Source: Veillonellales bacterium
GTDB taxonomy: Bacteria > Bacillota > Negativicutes > Veillonellales > Dialisteraceae
DNA: 64,000 bases
NCBI GenBank assembly: GCA_944390485.1
Contig: CALXPQ010000007.1
Coordinates: 1 to 64,000, forward strand
Direction: 5' to 3'
Shown here: positions 26,714 through 35,753 of the stretch, piece after piece
Position numbering within the stretch: the stretch's first letter is position 1
How the letters are laid out: each line of letters opens with the position of its first letter
Made by a program: the position numbers and the translations under genes
Notes under the pieces: generated by a model
What the model was told of the DNA's origin: nothing
The model's input: only the letters and a program-made list of their open reading frames with translations
Database searches by the model: none

Positions 26714-27801
26714 CACGCACCCTCCTTTACGGTGAAAATGGCAGCTTCCCCGCCGCGGGGCGCCCACACGCGGTCCAGGTCCGGCCAGACGGCGCGGATG
26801 GCGCTCTCCTCGCTGGAGATGTACACGCGGCTCCCCGCCTCGCCGATGACCATGGAGCGCAGCTTCAGCCGGTCATTGAGCGCCATGAGGCCGCCGGTGA
26901 AGCCCACGAGGATGGAGAACGGTCCCGTGAGGAGCAGGCTGCCGAAGGCCTGCCGCAGGAAGGTGAGGCGCTCCCGCCGCTCCGGCTCCTGCTGGGCGAT
27001 GGTCGTCCAGAACGGCGCGGCCATGACGTTCGCCGCTTCCTCCAGGGTGAGCCCGCGCCGGCGCACGAGGTAGTCGATGATGTAGGTGATGACCTCCGTG
27101 TCGGTCTGGAGCGTGCACTTGTAGCCGTACATCTCGATGAAGCGGCGGTTCGCGTCGTACGAGGAGATCTCCCCGTTGTGCACCACGGAATAATCCAGGA
27201 GCGCAAAGGGATGCGCGCCGCCCCACCAGCCGGGGGTGTTCGTGGGATAGCGGCCGTGCGCCGTCCAGGCGTAGCCTTCGTATTCGTCCAGGCGGTAGAA
27301 TTCGCCCACGTCCTCCGGGTAGCCCACCGCCTTGAAAGCCCCCATGTTCTTGCCGCTGGAGAAGACGTGCGCGCCCTTCATCTGCGTATTGATGCGCGTG
27401 ACGCACCGCACCACGTACTCCCGCTCGTCGAGCTGGCACCGGGCGAGCTTGTTGGGCAGCGGGGCCATGAAATAGCGCCAGATGAGCGGCGCGTCGGTCA
27501 CCCGCGGATGGGGCGACGTGGGAATCTTCGACAGGTTCACGATGTCGAAATGTTTTTCCAGGAAGCGTTCGCACGTCTCCTTCGCGGAGCTGCCCGCGTA
27601 GAATATGTGGAACGCATAGAGATCTTTGTACTGGGGGTAGATGCCGTAGCCGGCAAAGCCGCCGCCCAGACCGTTGGACCGGTCGTGCATGACCGCGATG
27701 GCCCGGACCATGTCGCCGCCGCAGATGGTCCCGCCGCTCCGGTCGATGGCCCCGACGATGGCGCACCCCGAGGGGATCCGCACCTGTCCTTCTTTCTGCA
27801 T
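26713..27801 (-). CDS. Glutamate synthase glutaminase (class II amidotransferase) subunit
   Basis: 362 residues. N-terminal nucleophile amidotransferase domain. The putative nucleophilic cysteine is in SGCAIVGAI about 13 residues in, so a short propeptide must be removed. The glutamine-site segments AHGRYPTNTPGWWGGAHPF and HNGEISSYDANRR are clear. The start at 27801 has AGGAGGTG 6 bases upstream. First gene of the three-gene operon. Confidence 0.88.
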   Translation of the reverse strand: MQKEGQVRIPSGCAIVGAIDRSGGTICGGDMVRAIAVMHDRSNGLGGGFAGYGIYPQYKDLYAFHIFYAGSSAKETCERFLEKHFDIVNLSKIPTSPHPRVTDAPLIWRYFMAPLPNKLARCQLDEREYVVRCVTRINTQMKGAHVFSSGKNMGAFKAVGYPEDVGEFYRLDEYEGYAWTAHGRYPTNTPGWWGGAHPFALLDYSVVHNGEISSYDANRRFIEMYGYKCTLQTDTEVITYIIDYLVRRRGLTLEEAANVMAAPFWTTIAQQEPERRERLTFLRQAFGSLLLTGPFSILVGFTGGLMALNDRLKLRSMVIGEAGSRVYISSEESAIRAVWPDLDRVWAPRGGEAAIFTVKEGA

Positions 27802-27937
27802 ACCTTGCACCTCCTGAGAGACTGCGGGCCTCGCCCGCATTTGTGGTCCTTTCCCATTTCTTCACGCGCGTCCGCCGCGGACGCATAGACCGCAGGAGCC
27901 GTCTATGAGGGGAAAGACCGGGACATGCATGGGCGCT

Positions 27938-27968
27938 GAAAAAGACGGGGCCGATGGGGGCCCCGCCT
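27938..27968 (-). terminator. Hairpin plus T tract in the glutamate synthase leader (possible attenuator)
   Basis: On the minus strand GCGGGGCC/GGCCCCG is followed by TCTTTTTC, between the promoter and the first gene. It could be a conditional terminator. I see no recognised riboswitch or T-box in this leader. Confidence 0.5.
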
Positions 27969-27997
27969 TCAGGAATCGGAAATGTGAAATTAGTCCC

Positions 27998-28026
27998 ATT
28001 ATACGGAAGGCATGGCGGATGGACAA
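27998..28026 (-). promoter_or_regulatory. Promoter of the glutamate synthase operon
   Basis: Minus strand TTGTCC (28026-28021), a 17-base spacer and TATAAT (28003-27998). The leader is about 190 bases long. Confidence 0.65.
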
Positions 28027-28071
28027 ATTCATTTCTTTCATGCGGTGAATAGATAAAAACTATAGCCGGAA

Positions 28072-28104
28072 CAAAACGGCCGCCCGGGAAGGGAGCGGCC
28101 GTTT
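28072..28104 (-). terminator. Intrinsic terminator after the SDR gene
   Basis: ACGGCCGC/GCGGCCGT stem followed on the minus strand by TTTTGTT. Confidence 0.7.
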
Positions 28105-28111
28105 CTGCAGG

Positions 28112-28948
28112 TCAGGCGCGGTCCGGCGCGAGGGGGCCGTAGAAATACGAGGCGGTGGCGCCGCCGTCGATGAGGAAATCCGCGCCGGTGATGAAGGCGC
28201 CCCGGTCGCTCATGAGGAGCTCCGCCACATTCGCCACTTCGTCGGCGGTGCCGGGACGGCCGGCGGGGCAGCGGGCGAACATGTCCTTGTAGAACGCGCC
28301 GCGGGGGCCGTTGAATTCGTCGATGGCGAGCGGCGTGACGATGATGCCCGGGGAGATGGAGTTGATGCGTGCGCCGCGCGCGCCCCATTTCACTGCTTCG
28401 GCCATGACGCGCTTCTCGTTGCAGCGCTTCGCCATCTGGTAGGCGTGGAGCGTGTCGCGCAGGGCGTAGGGCTGGAGCAGGGGGAGAGCGAGGAGCTCTT
28501 CCGCGGGGGTCGTGGCGAGGAGCGCGTCTTCTTCCGCCGTGAGCTGGGGCATGCGGTGGCCGGACTGGCTGGAGATGGTGACGCCGCAGCCGCCGGGGGC
28601 GATGATCTGTCCCGCGTCTTCGAGCAGGGCCGCCGTGCCGTAGAGGTCCACTTTCAGGATGGCTTCCACCGGGGCCTGGCTGGGGGAGACGCCCGCGGCG
28701 TTCACGAGGAATTTCACCGGGCCGAGGGACCGGCCGGCATCGAGGAAGCGGCGGATGGAGGCCCGGTCGGAGAGGTCCATCTCCATGGGGCGGGCGTCGA
28801 AGCCCGCGTCGGTCATGATCTGCGCGATGGCTTCGGCGTGGGCGGGATTCTTGTCGCCGATGAGGATCTGTTTCCCGTGGCCCAGGCGGCGGGCGATGGC
28901 CATGCCGATCTGGCCCGCGCCGGCGAGGAGGAGTACGTCTTTTTCCAT
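28112..28948 (-). CDS. Short-chain dehydrogenase/reductase
   Basis: 278 residues. Rossmann start LLLAGAGQIGMAIARRLG (a GxGxxG-like variant of TGxxxGIG), NAAG motif in FLVNAAGVS, catalytic serine region TISSQSGHR and the Y-x-x-x-K pair in YQMAK, then SPGIIVTPLA and the C-terminal GADFLIDGGAT. An insert of about 30 residues rich in Leu (AEEDALLATTPAEELLALPLL) precedes the catalytic Tyr. NAD(P)-dependent; substrate unknown. Third gene of a flavodoxin-AKR-SDR set. Confidence 0.85.
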   Translation of the reverse strand: MEKDVLLLAGAGQIGMAIARRLGHGKQILIGDKNPAHAEAIAQIMTDAGFDARPMEMDLSDRASIRRFLDAGRSLGPVKFLVNAAGVSPSQAPVEAILKVDLYGTAALLEDAGQIIAPGGCGVTISSQSGHRMPQLTAEEDALLATTPAEELLALPLLQPYALRDTLHAYQMAKRCNEKRVMAEAVKWGARGARINSISPGIIVTPLAIDEFNGPRGAFYKDMFARCPAGRPGTADEVANVAELLMSDRGAFITGADFLIDGGATASYFYGPLAPDRA

Positions 28949-28976
28949 TTTTCTTTTCCTTTCTTTGTCGTGTCTG

Positions 28977-29957
28977 TCAATGGCCGCCGAAGACGGCGAA
29001 ATGCATGGTGTCCAGCGCCGCGTCGATGCGGGCGATCTCGCCGGCGGTGAGCTGTACGTCCGCCGCGCCGAGGTTCTCCGCGAGGCGCTCCGGTTTCCGG
29101 CTGCCCGGGATGGGGATGAGATAGGGCTTCCTGCAGAGCATCCACGCGAGCGAGAGCTGCGCGGGCGTGGCGTGCTTTTCGTCCGCGAGGCGGCGGAGGA
29201 GCGCGAGCAGCCCCGAGGCGGCGCGGAACCCTTCTTCCGTGTACTGGGGCATGGCGCCGCGGTAGTCCGTCTCCGCGTCGAAATGGCTCTGCGGGGTGTA
29301 GCGGCCCGTGAGGAAGCCGTTCGCCATGGGGGAGAAGGCCACCCACGCGATGTGCAGTTCTTCCAGCACCGGGAAGAGCGGCTCGTGCCAGCGGGCCATC
29401 ATGGAGTAGCGGTTCTGCACGGCGGCCACGGGGCACACCGCGTGCGCCCGGCGGAGATAGTCCTCGTTCGCTTCGGAGATGCCCCACGCGCGGATCTTTC
29501 CTTCGCGGATGAGACCGGCCATGGTGTCGGCCACCGCTTCCGGCGGGACGGCCGGGTCGATGCGGTGCTGGTAGTACAGGTCCACATAGTCCGTGCCCAG
29601 GCGGCGGAGGCTCCCTTCGAGAGAGGCACGGATGGTTTCCGGCCGGCTGTCCAGGAGGAGGCTCCGGTCTTTCCCGTGCTGCACGCCGCATTTCGTGGCG
29701 ATGACCACGCGGTCCCGCACGGGTCGGAGCGCTTCGCCCACGACGGTCTCGTTGTACGCGACGGAGCCGTCGGGGTACAGGCCGGTGTAGCATTCTGCCG
29801 TGTCAAAAAAGGTGTAGCCCATGTCGTACGCCGCGCGGATGACCCGCACGCCCTCTTCCGGGGGCATGGGAGCGCCGGACGCGTGGGTGATGCCCATGCA
29901 GCCCATGCCCACGGGCGAGACGGCGATGCCCGAAGCGCCGAGCAGTCTCTGTTCCAT
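28977..29957 (-). CDS. Aldo/keto reductase
   Basis: 326 residues. AKR barrel with the catalytic Asp and Tyr in FFDTAECYTG, the Lys in ATKCGVQ and the His in YYQHRIDP, and the NADP-binding IPIPGSRKPERLAENLGA. The start at 29957 overlaps the flavodoxin stop (TAATGG), so the two are translationally coupled. It reduces carbonyl compounds with NADPH; physiological substrate unknown. Confidence 0.9.
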   Translation of the reverse strand: MEQRLLGASGIAVSPVGMGCMGITHASGAPMPPEEGVRVIRAAYDMGYTFFDTAECYTGLYPDGSVAYNETVVGEALRPVRDRVVIATKCGVQHGKDRSLLLDSRPETIRASLEGSLRRLGTDYVDLYYQHRIDPAVPPEAVADTMAGLIREGKIRAWGISEANEDYLRRAHAVCPVAAVQNRYSMMARWHEPLFPVLEELHIAWVAFSPMANGFLTGRYTPQSHFDAETDYRGAMPQYTEEGFRAASGLLALLRRLADEKHATPAQLSLAWMLCRKPYLIPIPGSRKPERLAENLGAADVQLTAGEIARIDAALDTMHFAVFGGH

Positions 29958-30487
29958 TACGGTTCCTCCGTTTCGTTCACACAGCGGCGCGCCCATGCGG
30001 CGATCGCCGCTTCCTTGTCCTGCACTTCCGCGCCGTGGATAGCGAGGCCCGGCAGGAGCCGCGCTCCGGCGCAGACTTTCGTCAGGTCCCGCTCGCTCCG
30101 GCCCAGGCCGCTCCCTTCGTTCGTGCAGAAGGGGGCGACGGTCTTCCCCGTCCAGTCGTAATGGGCGAGGAAGGTGCGCACCGCCATGGGGAAGGTGCCC
30201 CACCAGTTCGGGTAGCCGATGAAGACGAGGTCGTACGTCTCGAGGTCATCTTTGTACGCCTTCACCGGCACCTTCCGGGAGAGGCGGAGCTCGGCCTGCG
30301 CTTCCACCGTGCAGGCGTAATAGTTGGACGGATAGGTCTTGTCCGGCACGATCTCGAAGCGGTCGCCGCCGGCGGCGCGCTGGACGGCCTCGGACGCGAT
30401 GTCCGTGTTGCCCCGCTCGAGGAAGCACACGCGGCCGTTGCAGTAGTTGTTCCCTTTGCGGGAGAAATAGACTGTGAGGATCTTCAT
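29957..30487 (-). CDS. Flavodoxin-like protein
   Basis: 176 residues. N-terminal KILTVYFSRKGNN is the FMN phosphate loop of the flavodoxin family, and FIGYPNWWGTFP is the second FMN loop. Cysteines occur in the N-terminal insert (CNGRVCFLERG). Probably an electron carrier or quinone/nitro reductase-like protein serving the adjacent reductases. GGAGGGA precedes the ATG. Confidence 0.85.
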   Translation of the reverse strand: MKILTVYFSRKGNNYCNGRVCFLERGNTDIASEAVQRAAGGDRFEIVPDKTYPSNYYACTVEAQAELRLSRKVPVKAYKDDLETYDLVFIGYPNWWGTFPMAVRTFLAHYDWTGKTVAPFCTNEGSGLGRSERDLTKVCAGARLLPGLAIHGAEVQDKEAAIAAWARRCVNETEEP

Positions 30488-30512
30488 GAGGGAATCCCTC
30501 CTTTCTGTCCGT

Positions 30513-30542
30513 ATTATAAAATCAGGAAATGCGATACATCAA
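30513..30542 (-). promoter_or_regulatory. Promoter of the flavodoxin-AKR-SDR operon
   Basis: Minus strand TTGATG (30542-30537), an 18-base spacer and TATAAT (30518-30513), about 25 bases before the start. Confidence 0.6.
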
Positions 30543-30581
30543 TTCCGATTTCAAGGGATATTCATAAGGGAATCTGATACG

Positions 30582-30602
30582 AAAAAAGCCCCCGGAGGGG
30601 CT
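30582..30602 (-). terminator. Intrinsic terminator after the LysR gene
   Basis: AAGCCCC/GGGGGCTT stem followed on the minus strand by T6. Confidence 0.75.
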
Positions 30603-30616
30603 TGAGGCCGGGCGGC

Positions 30617-31498
30617 TTACGGCCGGCGGCCGATGACGGCGGAGAGGCGGTCGGCGAAGGCTTCCGCCGGCGCGCGGGGCCGGTCTTTTTTCCAGAAGGC
30701 GCAGAAGGTCTGCGTCACCGGCGCGCCGCCGCGGGAGAGCGGGACGGCGGCGATGCCCGGCGGCGCTTCGAGGCGGGCGGGCCGGATGAGGAATCCCTGG
30801 CCGCCGGAGACGAGGAGCCGCGCTTCTTCAAGCGTCTCCGCAAAGAGGAAGGGGCTGCGGAGGCCCACGGCATGCTGCCAGTAGTCCGCTTCCTCCGCCT
30901 GCTGCGCGGGGCCGGCCAGGAGGATGCACGGCGTGTTTTTCAGCTCTTCCGGCGACACCTGCGGGAGCGCGGCGAAAGGGCTCCGGGCGGAGAGTTCCGC
31001 CGCGCAGGGGCTCACGGCGAGGACGCGGTTCACGTACAGGTCGGAGAAGGCCCGGCGCTGGTCGCTCACGGCGAGGTCGAGGCGGTCCGTGCGGAGCCAG
31101 GCGAAGAGTTCCTCGTGGCTGCCCTGCACCGCCTTCACCGCGGTCTCCGGAAAGTCCGCCGCAAAGGCGGCGAGCGCCTCGCCGAAGGGGCCGCCGGAGA
31201 GGCCGCGGAGCACGCCGATGCGGAGGGCCGGCGCGCCTCCCCGGGCCAGCGACGCCGCCGCGGCGCACAGGCGGTCGTAGTCGGCGATGAGCACGAGGCT
31301 CTTCCGGTAGAAATACTCGCCCGCCGGCGTGAGGGAAAAGCGGCGGTTCTGCCGCACGAGCAGCGGGAAGCCGAGTTCGTTCTCCAGCGCCTGCACCTGC
31401 TGGGACACGGCGGACTGGGAAAGGGTGAGCTCGTCCGCCGCGCGGGAGAAGGAGCCGCAGCGGACGACGCACTGGAAGGTGCGGATCTGTCGGATCAT
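30617..31498 (-). CDS. LysR-family transcriptional regulator
   Basis: 293 residues. N-terminal winged helix-turn-helix (IRTFQCVVRCGSFSRAADELTLSQSAVSQQVQALENELG, positions about 3-41) and a C-terminal effector-binding domain. Its neighbours are the flavodoxin/AKR/SDR operon downstream and the AEC transporters upstream, all on the same strand; either could be its target. The effector is unknown. Confidence 0.9.
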   Translation of the reverse strand: MIRQIRTFQCVVRCGSFSRAADELTLSQSAVSQQVQALENELGFPLLVRQNRRFSLTPAGEYFYRKSLVLIADYDRLCAAAASLARGGAPALRIGVLRGLSGGPFGEALAAFAADFPETAVKAVQGSHEELFAWLRTDRLDLAVSDQRRAFSDLYVNRVLAVSPCAAELSARSPFAALPQVSPEELKNTPCILLAGPAQQAEEADYWQHAVGLRSPFLFAETLEEARLLVSGGQGFLIRPARLEAPPGIAAVPLSRGGAPVTQTFCAFWKKDRPRAPAEAFADRLSAVIGRRP

Positions 31499-31548
31499 GG
31501 GGAGTCTCCTTTCTTTTCTCTCTGTATTGTACAGGCAGTACGGCCATG

Positions 31549-31571
31549 AAAAAAGCCCTCCGGAGAGGGCC
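31549..31571 (-). terminator. Intrinsic terminator after the AEC genes
   Basis: GCCCTCTCC/GGAGGGC-type stem followed on the minus strand by T6. Confidence 0.75.
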
Positions 31572-31576
31572 GGCGC

Positions 31577-32560
31577 TCACAGGAGCGGGATGGGGAAGAG
31601 GAGCCGCGCCGCGTAGATGGTGAGCGTCATGGTGACGCACGACGCGAAGGTGCTCATCATGACGAGCTCCGTGGCGAAGTCCTCGTAATTGTGGAATTCC
31701 ACCGCGTAGAGCACGGAGTTCACCGCGGAGGGCACGCAGGACATGATGAGAATGACCTGGCTCGTCACGTTGGAGAAGCCCGTGCCGAAGGCGTTCCACA
31801 GGAAGATGAGCACGGCGGCGACGACCGGGCCGCCGATGAGGCGGAGCCCGCAGCCGATCCAGGCGTCCACGTCGCCGAAGGAGATGCGGCTCCGGTGGAT
31901 CTGCATGCCGAGCGCCATCATGACGATGGCCACGAGGGCGTTCGCGCAGTTCTGGAAGACCGGCCAGAGGGGCGTCACGGTCATGTCGAAGCCGACGTAC
32001 TTGATGGTGAAGACCGCCGCGAGGGTGTAGAGCACGGGCATGTGGAAGATGACCCGCAGGGTGTCCATAGGGGAGAGCCGCCCCTTGCCCGCCTGGTAGA
32101 GGCCGAGCGTATTGAGCGTCATGTTCATCTGCACGAGCGTCATGGTGGACACGGCGAGAGCCTCCGCCAGGTACGGCGCGTTCCCTTCGCTCCCGTAGGG
32201 GGCGTTCGTGTAGATGAGCGCGATGAGGGCGACGCCGATATTGCCGTTGTTGGAAAACATGGTGCCGTTCTTGAAGGCTTCCGTCTTGCCCGGCGCAAAG
32301 CCGCGGAGCTTCCCGAAAAAGGCCCCCGCCGCGCCGAGGAGCGCCATCTGGACGCAGCAGAAGAGGAAGACGTTCACCAGATTCATGTCGAGCTCCGCCG
32401 AGTAGATGCTGTAGAAGATGAAGCACGGCAGGACGAGGTAGAAGGTGAGCTTCGTGAGGGACGCCACGTTCAGCTGGAAGCGGCGGTCCATGAGATAGCC
32501 GATGACCACGAAGAGGATGAGCGGCAGGATGTTGTCGGTGATGATGTGGAGAAATGCCAT
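31577..32560 (-). CDS. AEC-family transporter (1)
   Basis: 327 residues. Auxin-efflux-carrier family, about ten hydrophobic segments in two halves. FYLVLPCFIFYSIYS in the first half and the FSNNGNIGVALIALI segment with its conserved Asn-Gly pair are typical. Bacterial members move organic acids such as malate, malonate or lactate; the substrate here is unknown. It starts 10 bases after a paralogous gene, so they form a pair. Confidence 0.85.
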   Translation of the reverse strand: MAFLHIITDNILPLILFVVIGYLMDRRFQLNVASLTKLTFYLVLPCFIFYSIYSAELDMNLVNVFLFCCVQMALLGAAGAFFGKLRGFAPGKTEAFKNGTMFSNNGNIGVALIALIYTNAPYGSEGNAPYLAEALAVSTMTLVQMNMTLNTLGLYQAGKGRLSPMDTLRVIFHMPVLYTLAAVFTIKYVGFDMTVTPLWPVFQNCANALVAIVMMALGMQIHRSRISFGDVDAWIGCGLRLIGGPVVAAVLIFLWNAFGTGFSNVTSQVILIMSCVPSAVNSVLYAVEFHNYEDFATELVMMSTFASCVTMTLTIYAARLLFPIPLL

Positions 32561-32570
32561 GGCTGCCTCC

Positions 32571-33542
32571 TTACAGGCCCGCAGGGTAGAGAATGCGCGC
32601 CGCGTAGATCACGCACGTCATGGTGATGATGCCCAGGAAGGTCGAGACGAGCACGGACTGCGCGGCGAACCAGGAATGGTTCCGGTATTCCGCGGCGTAC
32701 ATGACGATGGTGAAGCTCGGCGGGATGGATGCGGTGATGAGGAAGACCTGCGCCTCCACGGGGGAGAAGCAGCCCATCGCCTCGATGATGGCCCACGCGA
32801 TGAGGGGCGCGGCGATGAGCTTCTGCGCGGCCGCCGCGAGGATGACCGGGCTGGGCCGGTGCAGGCGGGAGCGGTGCACGTGCGCGCCCACGATGATGGT
32901 GATCATCACGATGAAGGCTCCGGAGAAATGGTGGAGCACCGGCCAGACGAACGTCCCCTCGAGGGGCAGGCCCGTGTACTGCACGAAGAGACCCGCGAGC
33001 ACCGCGTAGAGCGCGGGCATGCGCGCCGCGAAGGCGGCGAGGTTCCGGAGGGAGATGTGCTCCGCGTGGATCTGGCACGCGCCGAAGATGTTCACCGCGA
33101 TGTTCATGAGGATGAGGAGGAGCACCACGCTGCCCCGCGCCTCGTCGAGCCACGGCGCCGAGCCGTCCGCCCCGAGGAAGGGCACGTGGCTGAAGATGAA
33201 GACCACGAGGACGATGCCGATATTGCCCGCGTTCGAATAGGTGCACACCGTCTGGTACACCGAGCGCCGCGGGCCGGTGATGCCGAGGAGGCGCGCCGTC
33301 AGCCGCGAGAGGAGCCACGCCGCGAGGAGCAGCACGATGAAGGCCGGCACGAGGACGACCGTGGACCAGTCGGGCGTATACTGCGCCATGCTGTAGAAGA
33401 TGAAGCACGGCAGGATGACCCAGATGACGAGCTTGTTGTACGTATTCAGGTCGAGAGGGAAATGGGAATCCAGGAGATACCCTGCGCCGATGAAGAACAA
33501 GAGCGGCAGGATGTCGTAGCAGAGGATCTGCAGGATGTCCAT
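32571..33542 (-). CDS. AEC-family transporter (2)
   Basis: 323 residues. Paralogue of the following gene with the same topology: WVILPCFIFYSMAQ and TYSNAGNIGIVLVVF correspond position by position. The two may form a heterodimer or have diverged in substrate; this is inference. GAGCTCTTC-rich sequence precedes the start and no strong promoter is evident. Confidence 0.85.
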   Translation of the reverse strand: MDILQILCYDILPLLFFIGAGYLLDSHFPLDLNTYNKLVIWVILPCFIFYSMAQYTPDWSTVVLVPAFIVLLLAAWLLSRLTARLLGITGPRRSVYQTVCTYSNAGNIGIVLVVFIFSHVPFLGADGSAPWLDEARGSVVLLLILMNIAVNIFGACQIHAEHISLRNLAAFAARMPALYAVLAGLFVQYTGLPLEGTFVWPVLHHFSGAFIVMITIIVGAHVHRSRLHRPSPVILAAAAQKLIAAPLIAWAIIEAMGCFSPVEAQVFLITASIPPSFTIVMYAAEYRNHSWFAAQSVLVSTFLGIITMTCVIYAARILYPAGL

Positions 33543-33631
33543 GAAGAGCTCCTTTCCGCCGCGGGACGCGGCCGGGATTTTTTATTTATCCAGTATATCC
33601 GCCCGCCGCGGTTCACGCAACGGAGCGGGCG

Positions 33632-34312
33632 TCACAGCCGGAGCGCGCCGGCCTCGCCGGAAGCGGGGAAGAGATACCGCCACAGGCCCCAGCGGGTGAG
33701 AGCGTCCGCCGCGGCCGCATCGGGCCGGGAGAGGGACGCGCCCTCCCAGTACGCCGCCGCGGCGACGGTCTTCGTCTCCCGGTCCACGAGGAACTGGAGG
33801 CTCCGCCCGTCCCGGTCCCGGTAGGTGAGCGTGTAGTAGCGGAAGTCCGGCCGCCCTGCCGAACGGGGGAAGGCGTGGGTGTTCTCCGTGTACAGGCCCG
33901 TCCCCGGCTCGTTCTCGTACACGTCGGAGCGGCTGTACGGGTAGACCGGCCCGAAGGCGCGCACCGCCTCGGAGGCGGGAGCGCCCACGGAGACGCCGCC
34001 CGCCACGGGCGTGCCCCGCCCGAGGAAGAGCACGATGCGGAGCTGTCCCTTCGCGAGCGTGAAGGGCGGCAGCGGATCGTCCCCGGTCCCCACGGCGAAG
34101 AAGACGGACCGGTCCCGGGCGAGCCAGCCGGCGTCGCCGCCGATTTGCCGGTACGCCTGCCAGCGGCCGTCCGCCGTGCGGGCCTCATTGGCCGCGGGGG
34201 ACGTGTCCGAGAAAGGCGCGGATAGCGCCGCGCTCTCCACATACGCCGCCGCCGGGCGGGGCAGCGCGAGGAGCGCCAGCGCGAAGAACGCCGCGCGAAG
34301 AAACTGTGTCAT
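33632..34312 (-). CDS. Exported protein of unknown function
   Basis: 226 residues with an N-terminal signal peptide (cleavage after PAAA, near residue 23). The mature part has a beta-rich pattern with SVFFAVGTGDDPLPPF, a Gly/Pro-rich GTPVAGGVSVGAP and RSDVYENEPGTGLYTEN; the last could be a ligand-binding loop. No family recognised. Monocistronic, next to a tRNA gene. Confidence 0.7.
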   Translation of the reverse strand: MTQFLRAAFFALALLALPRPAAAYVESAALSAPFSDTSPAANEARTADGRWQAYRQIGGDAGWLARDRSVFFAVGTGDDPLPPFTLAKGQLRIVLFLGRGTPVAGGVSVGAPASEAVRAFGPVYPYSRSDVYENEPGTGLYTENTHAFPRSAGRPDFRYYTLTYRDRDGRSLQFLVDRETKTVAAAAYWEGASLSRPDAAAADALTRWGLWRYLFPASGEAGALRL

Positions 34313-34403
34313 GAGATCTCCCTGCCCGGCTTCCTTTCCCGCGCCGGGCGGCGGAACGATTTTTTTCTATTGTAGCACAGCGGGCGGAAGGCGCCGCTCT
34401 TCA

Positions 34404-34432
34404 TTGACAAGGCGGGGGCATTCAGATAGAAT
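34404..34432 (+). promoter_or_regulatory. Promoter of tRNA-Ser
   Basis: TTGACA (34404-34409), a 17-base spacer and TAGAAT (34427-34432), 17 bases before the tRNA. Confidence 0.75.
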
Positions 34433-34449
34433 GAATAATATTAATATAT

Positions 34450-34539
34450 GGAAGGGTGTCCGAGCGGTTGAAGGAGGCGGTCTTGAAAACCGTTAACTTC
34501 GTGAGAGGTTCATGGGTTCGAATCCCATCCCTTCCGCCA
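34450..34539 (+). tRNA. tRNA-Ser (TGA anticodon)
   Basis: A 90-base class II tRNA. Acceptor GGAAGGG pairs with CCCTTCC (34529-34535). Anticodon loop CTTGAAA gives TGA. A long variable arm (TAACTTCGTGAGAGGTT) and a GGTTCGAATCC T-arm are present. The CCA end is encoded. Confidence 0.95.
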
Positions 34540-34609
34540 CAACAGAGGGGCGGACGCGCCCCGCGGCGCTGCCTGGACGCAGCGTCTTTTCTTTTCGGGA
34601 GGTGACTTT

Positions 34610-35479
34610 ATGACGATTGCAGGCAAAACGCTGCCGCCGGTCAAAAGCATACTTCAGCACGTGCTGGGCCTTCTCATCGGTTCGATGATCTACTCGGCCG
34701 GGCTGAACCTGTTCCTCGTGCCCAATGAGATCATCGACGGCGGCGTGGTCGGCGTGGGCCTCATCGCCACGGCGGTCACGGACATCCCCTTCAGCTTCTG
34801 GGTGGTCGTGCTGAACATTCCCTTCTTCTTCCTCGGGTACCGGAAGGTCGGGGCGAGCCTGGCGGCGTACGCCTCCGCGGCCGTCCTCATCCTCTCCTTC
34901 TGGAGCCCCGTCTTCGAGGCGATGGAGCCGGTCACGCGGGACCCCTTCCTGGCGACCATCTTCGGCGGCATGATCATCGGCATCGGCGTGGGCCTCGTCA
35001 TCCGGAGCGGCGGCTCTCTCGACGGCACGGAGATCATGGCCATCTGGCTCGACCGGAAGACGGCCTTCTCCATCGGGGAGATTGTCATGTTCTTCAATAT
35101 CTTCATCCTCGGGAGCGCGGGCTTCGTCTTCAGCTGGAACAGCGCCATGTACTCCCTCGTGGCGTACTTCATCTGCTCGAAGATGATCGACATCGTGTCG
35201 AACGGCCTGGACGAATCAAAGGGCGTCTTCATCGTCACGGAGAAATCCGATCAGGTGGCGGACGCGGTGATGAACCAGATGCACCGCGCGGTGACGCTCC
35301 TCCACGGCGAAGGGGGCTTCCTCAAGAATGACAAGGAGATCATCTACTGCGTGATCAGCCGCCTCGAAGTGACGCGGCTCAAGTACCTCACGCACGAGAT
35401 CGATCCGCAGGCCTTCCTGTCCATCTTCGACGTGCGGGAAGTGCAGGGCGGATTCATGAAGCGCTCCCGGAAGCACTGA
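34610..35479 (+). CDS. YitT-family membrane protein
   Basis: 289 residues. Five to six hydrophobic helices in the first 200 residues (LVPNEIIDGGVVGVGLI is the typical first loop, IRSGGSLDGTEIMAIWL the second). A cytoplasmic C-terminal DUF2179-type domain with GVFIVTEKSDQVADAVMNQMHRAVTLLHGEGGF follows. Function of the family is not settled. GGGAGGTGA precedes the ATG. A strong terminator follows. Confidence 0.9.
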   Translation: MTIAGKTLPPVKSILQHVLGLLIGSMIYSAGLNLFLVPNEIIDGGVVGVGLIATAVTDIPFSFWVVVLNIPFFFLGYRKVGASLAAYASAAVLILSFWSPVFEAMEPVTRDPFLATIFGGMIIGIGVGLVIRSGGSLDGTEIMAIWLDRKTAFSIGEIVMFFNIFILGSAGFVFSWNSAMYSLVAYFICSKMIDIVSNGLDESKGVFIVTEKSDQVADAVMNQMHRAVTLLHGEGGFLKNDKEIIYCVISRLEVTRLKYLTHEIDPQAFLSIFDVREVQGGFMKRSRKH

Positions 35480-35507
35480 GCGCGGGGCGGGTTCCTTTTC
35501 CCTGCGC

Positions 35508-35531
35508 GGCGGGCATGTGCCCGCCTTTTTT
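35508..35531 (+). terminator. Intrinsic terminator
   Basis: GGCGGGCA/TGCCCGCC stem followed by T6. Confidence 0.85.
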
Positions 35532-35652
35532 GGTGCGCGCCTGCCCGGCGGCCGCGGACCGTGCCTATAACGACTGGCGGCGGCGGTTTTCCGTACGAAA
35601 AATGGTATAAAAGAAATCTATACCGTTTTTTTACCGATTCCTGAAATTCTCC

Positions 35653-35680
35653 TTGCATTGAGGCGATTTTTCTGTAAAAT
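35653..35680 (+). promoter_or_regulatory. Promoter of the MFS gene
   Basis: TTGCAT (35653-35658), a 16-base spacer and TAAAAT (35675-35680). Confidence 0.6.
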
Positions 35681-35753
35681 AAGCGATAGTGTGTTTACAG
35701 ACTGCGCCGGCTGTCTCCGGACGCAGGGTCGTGGAAGGGAGAAAGGAAGACAT

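Noticed and set aside
27802..27997. Glutamine or other known riboswitch in the glutamate synthase leader
   Set aside because: Only a generic hairpin and T tract are visible; no conserved aptamer core was recognised.
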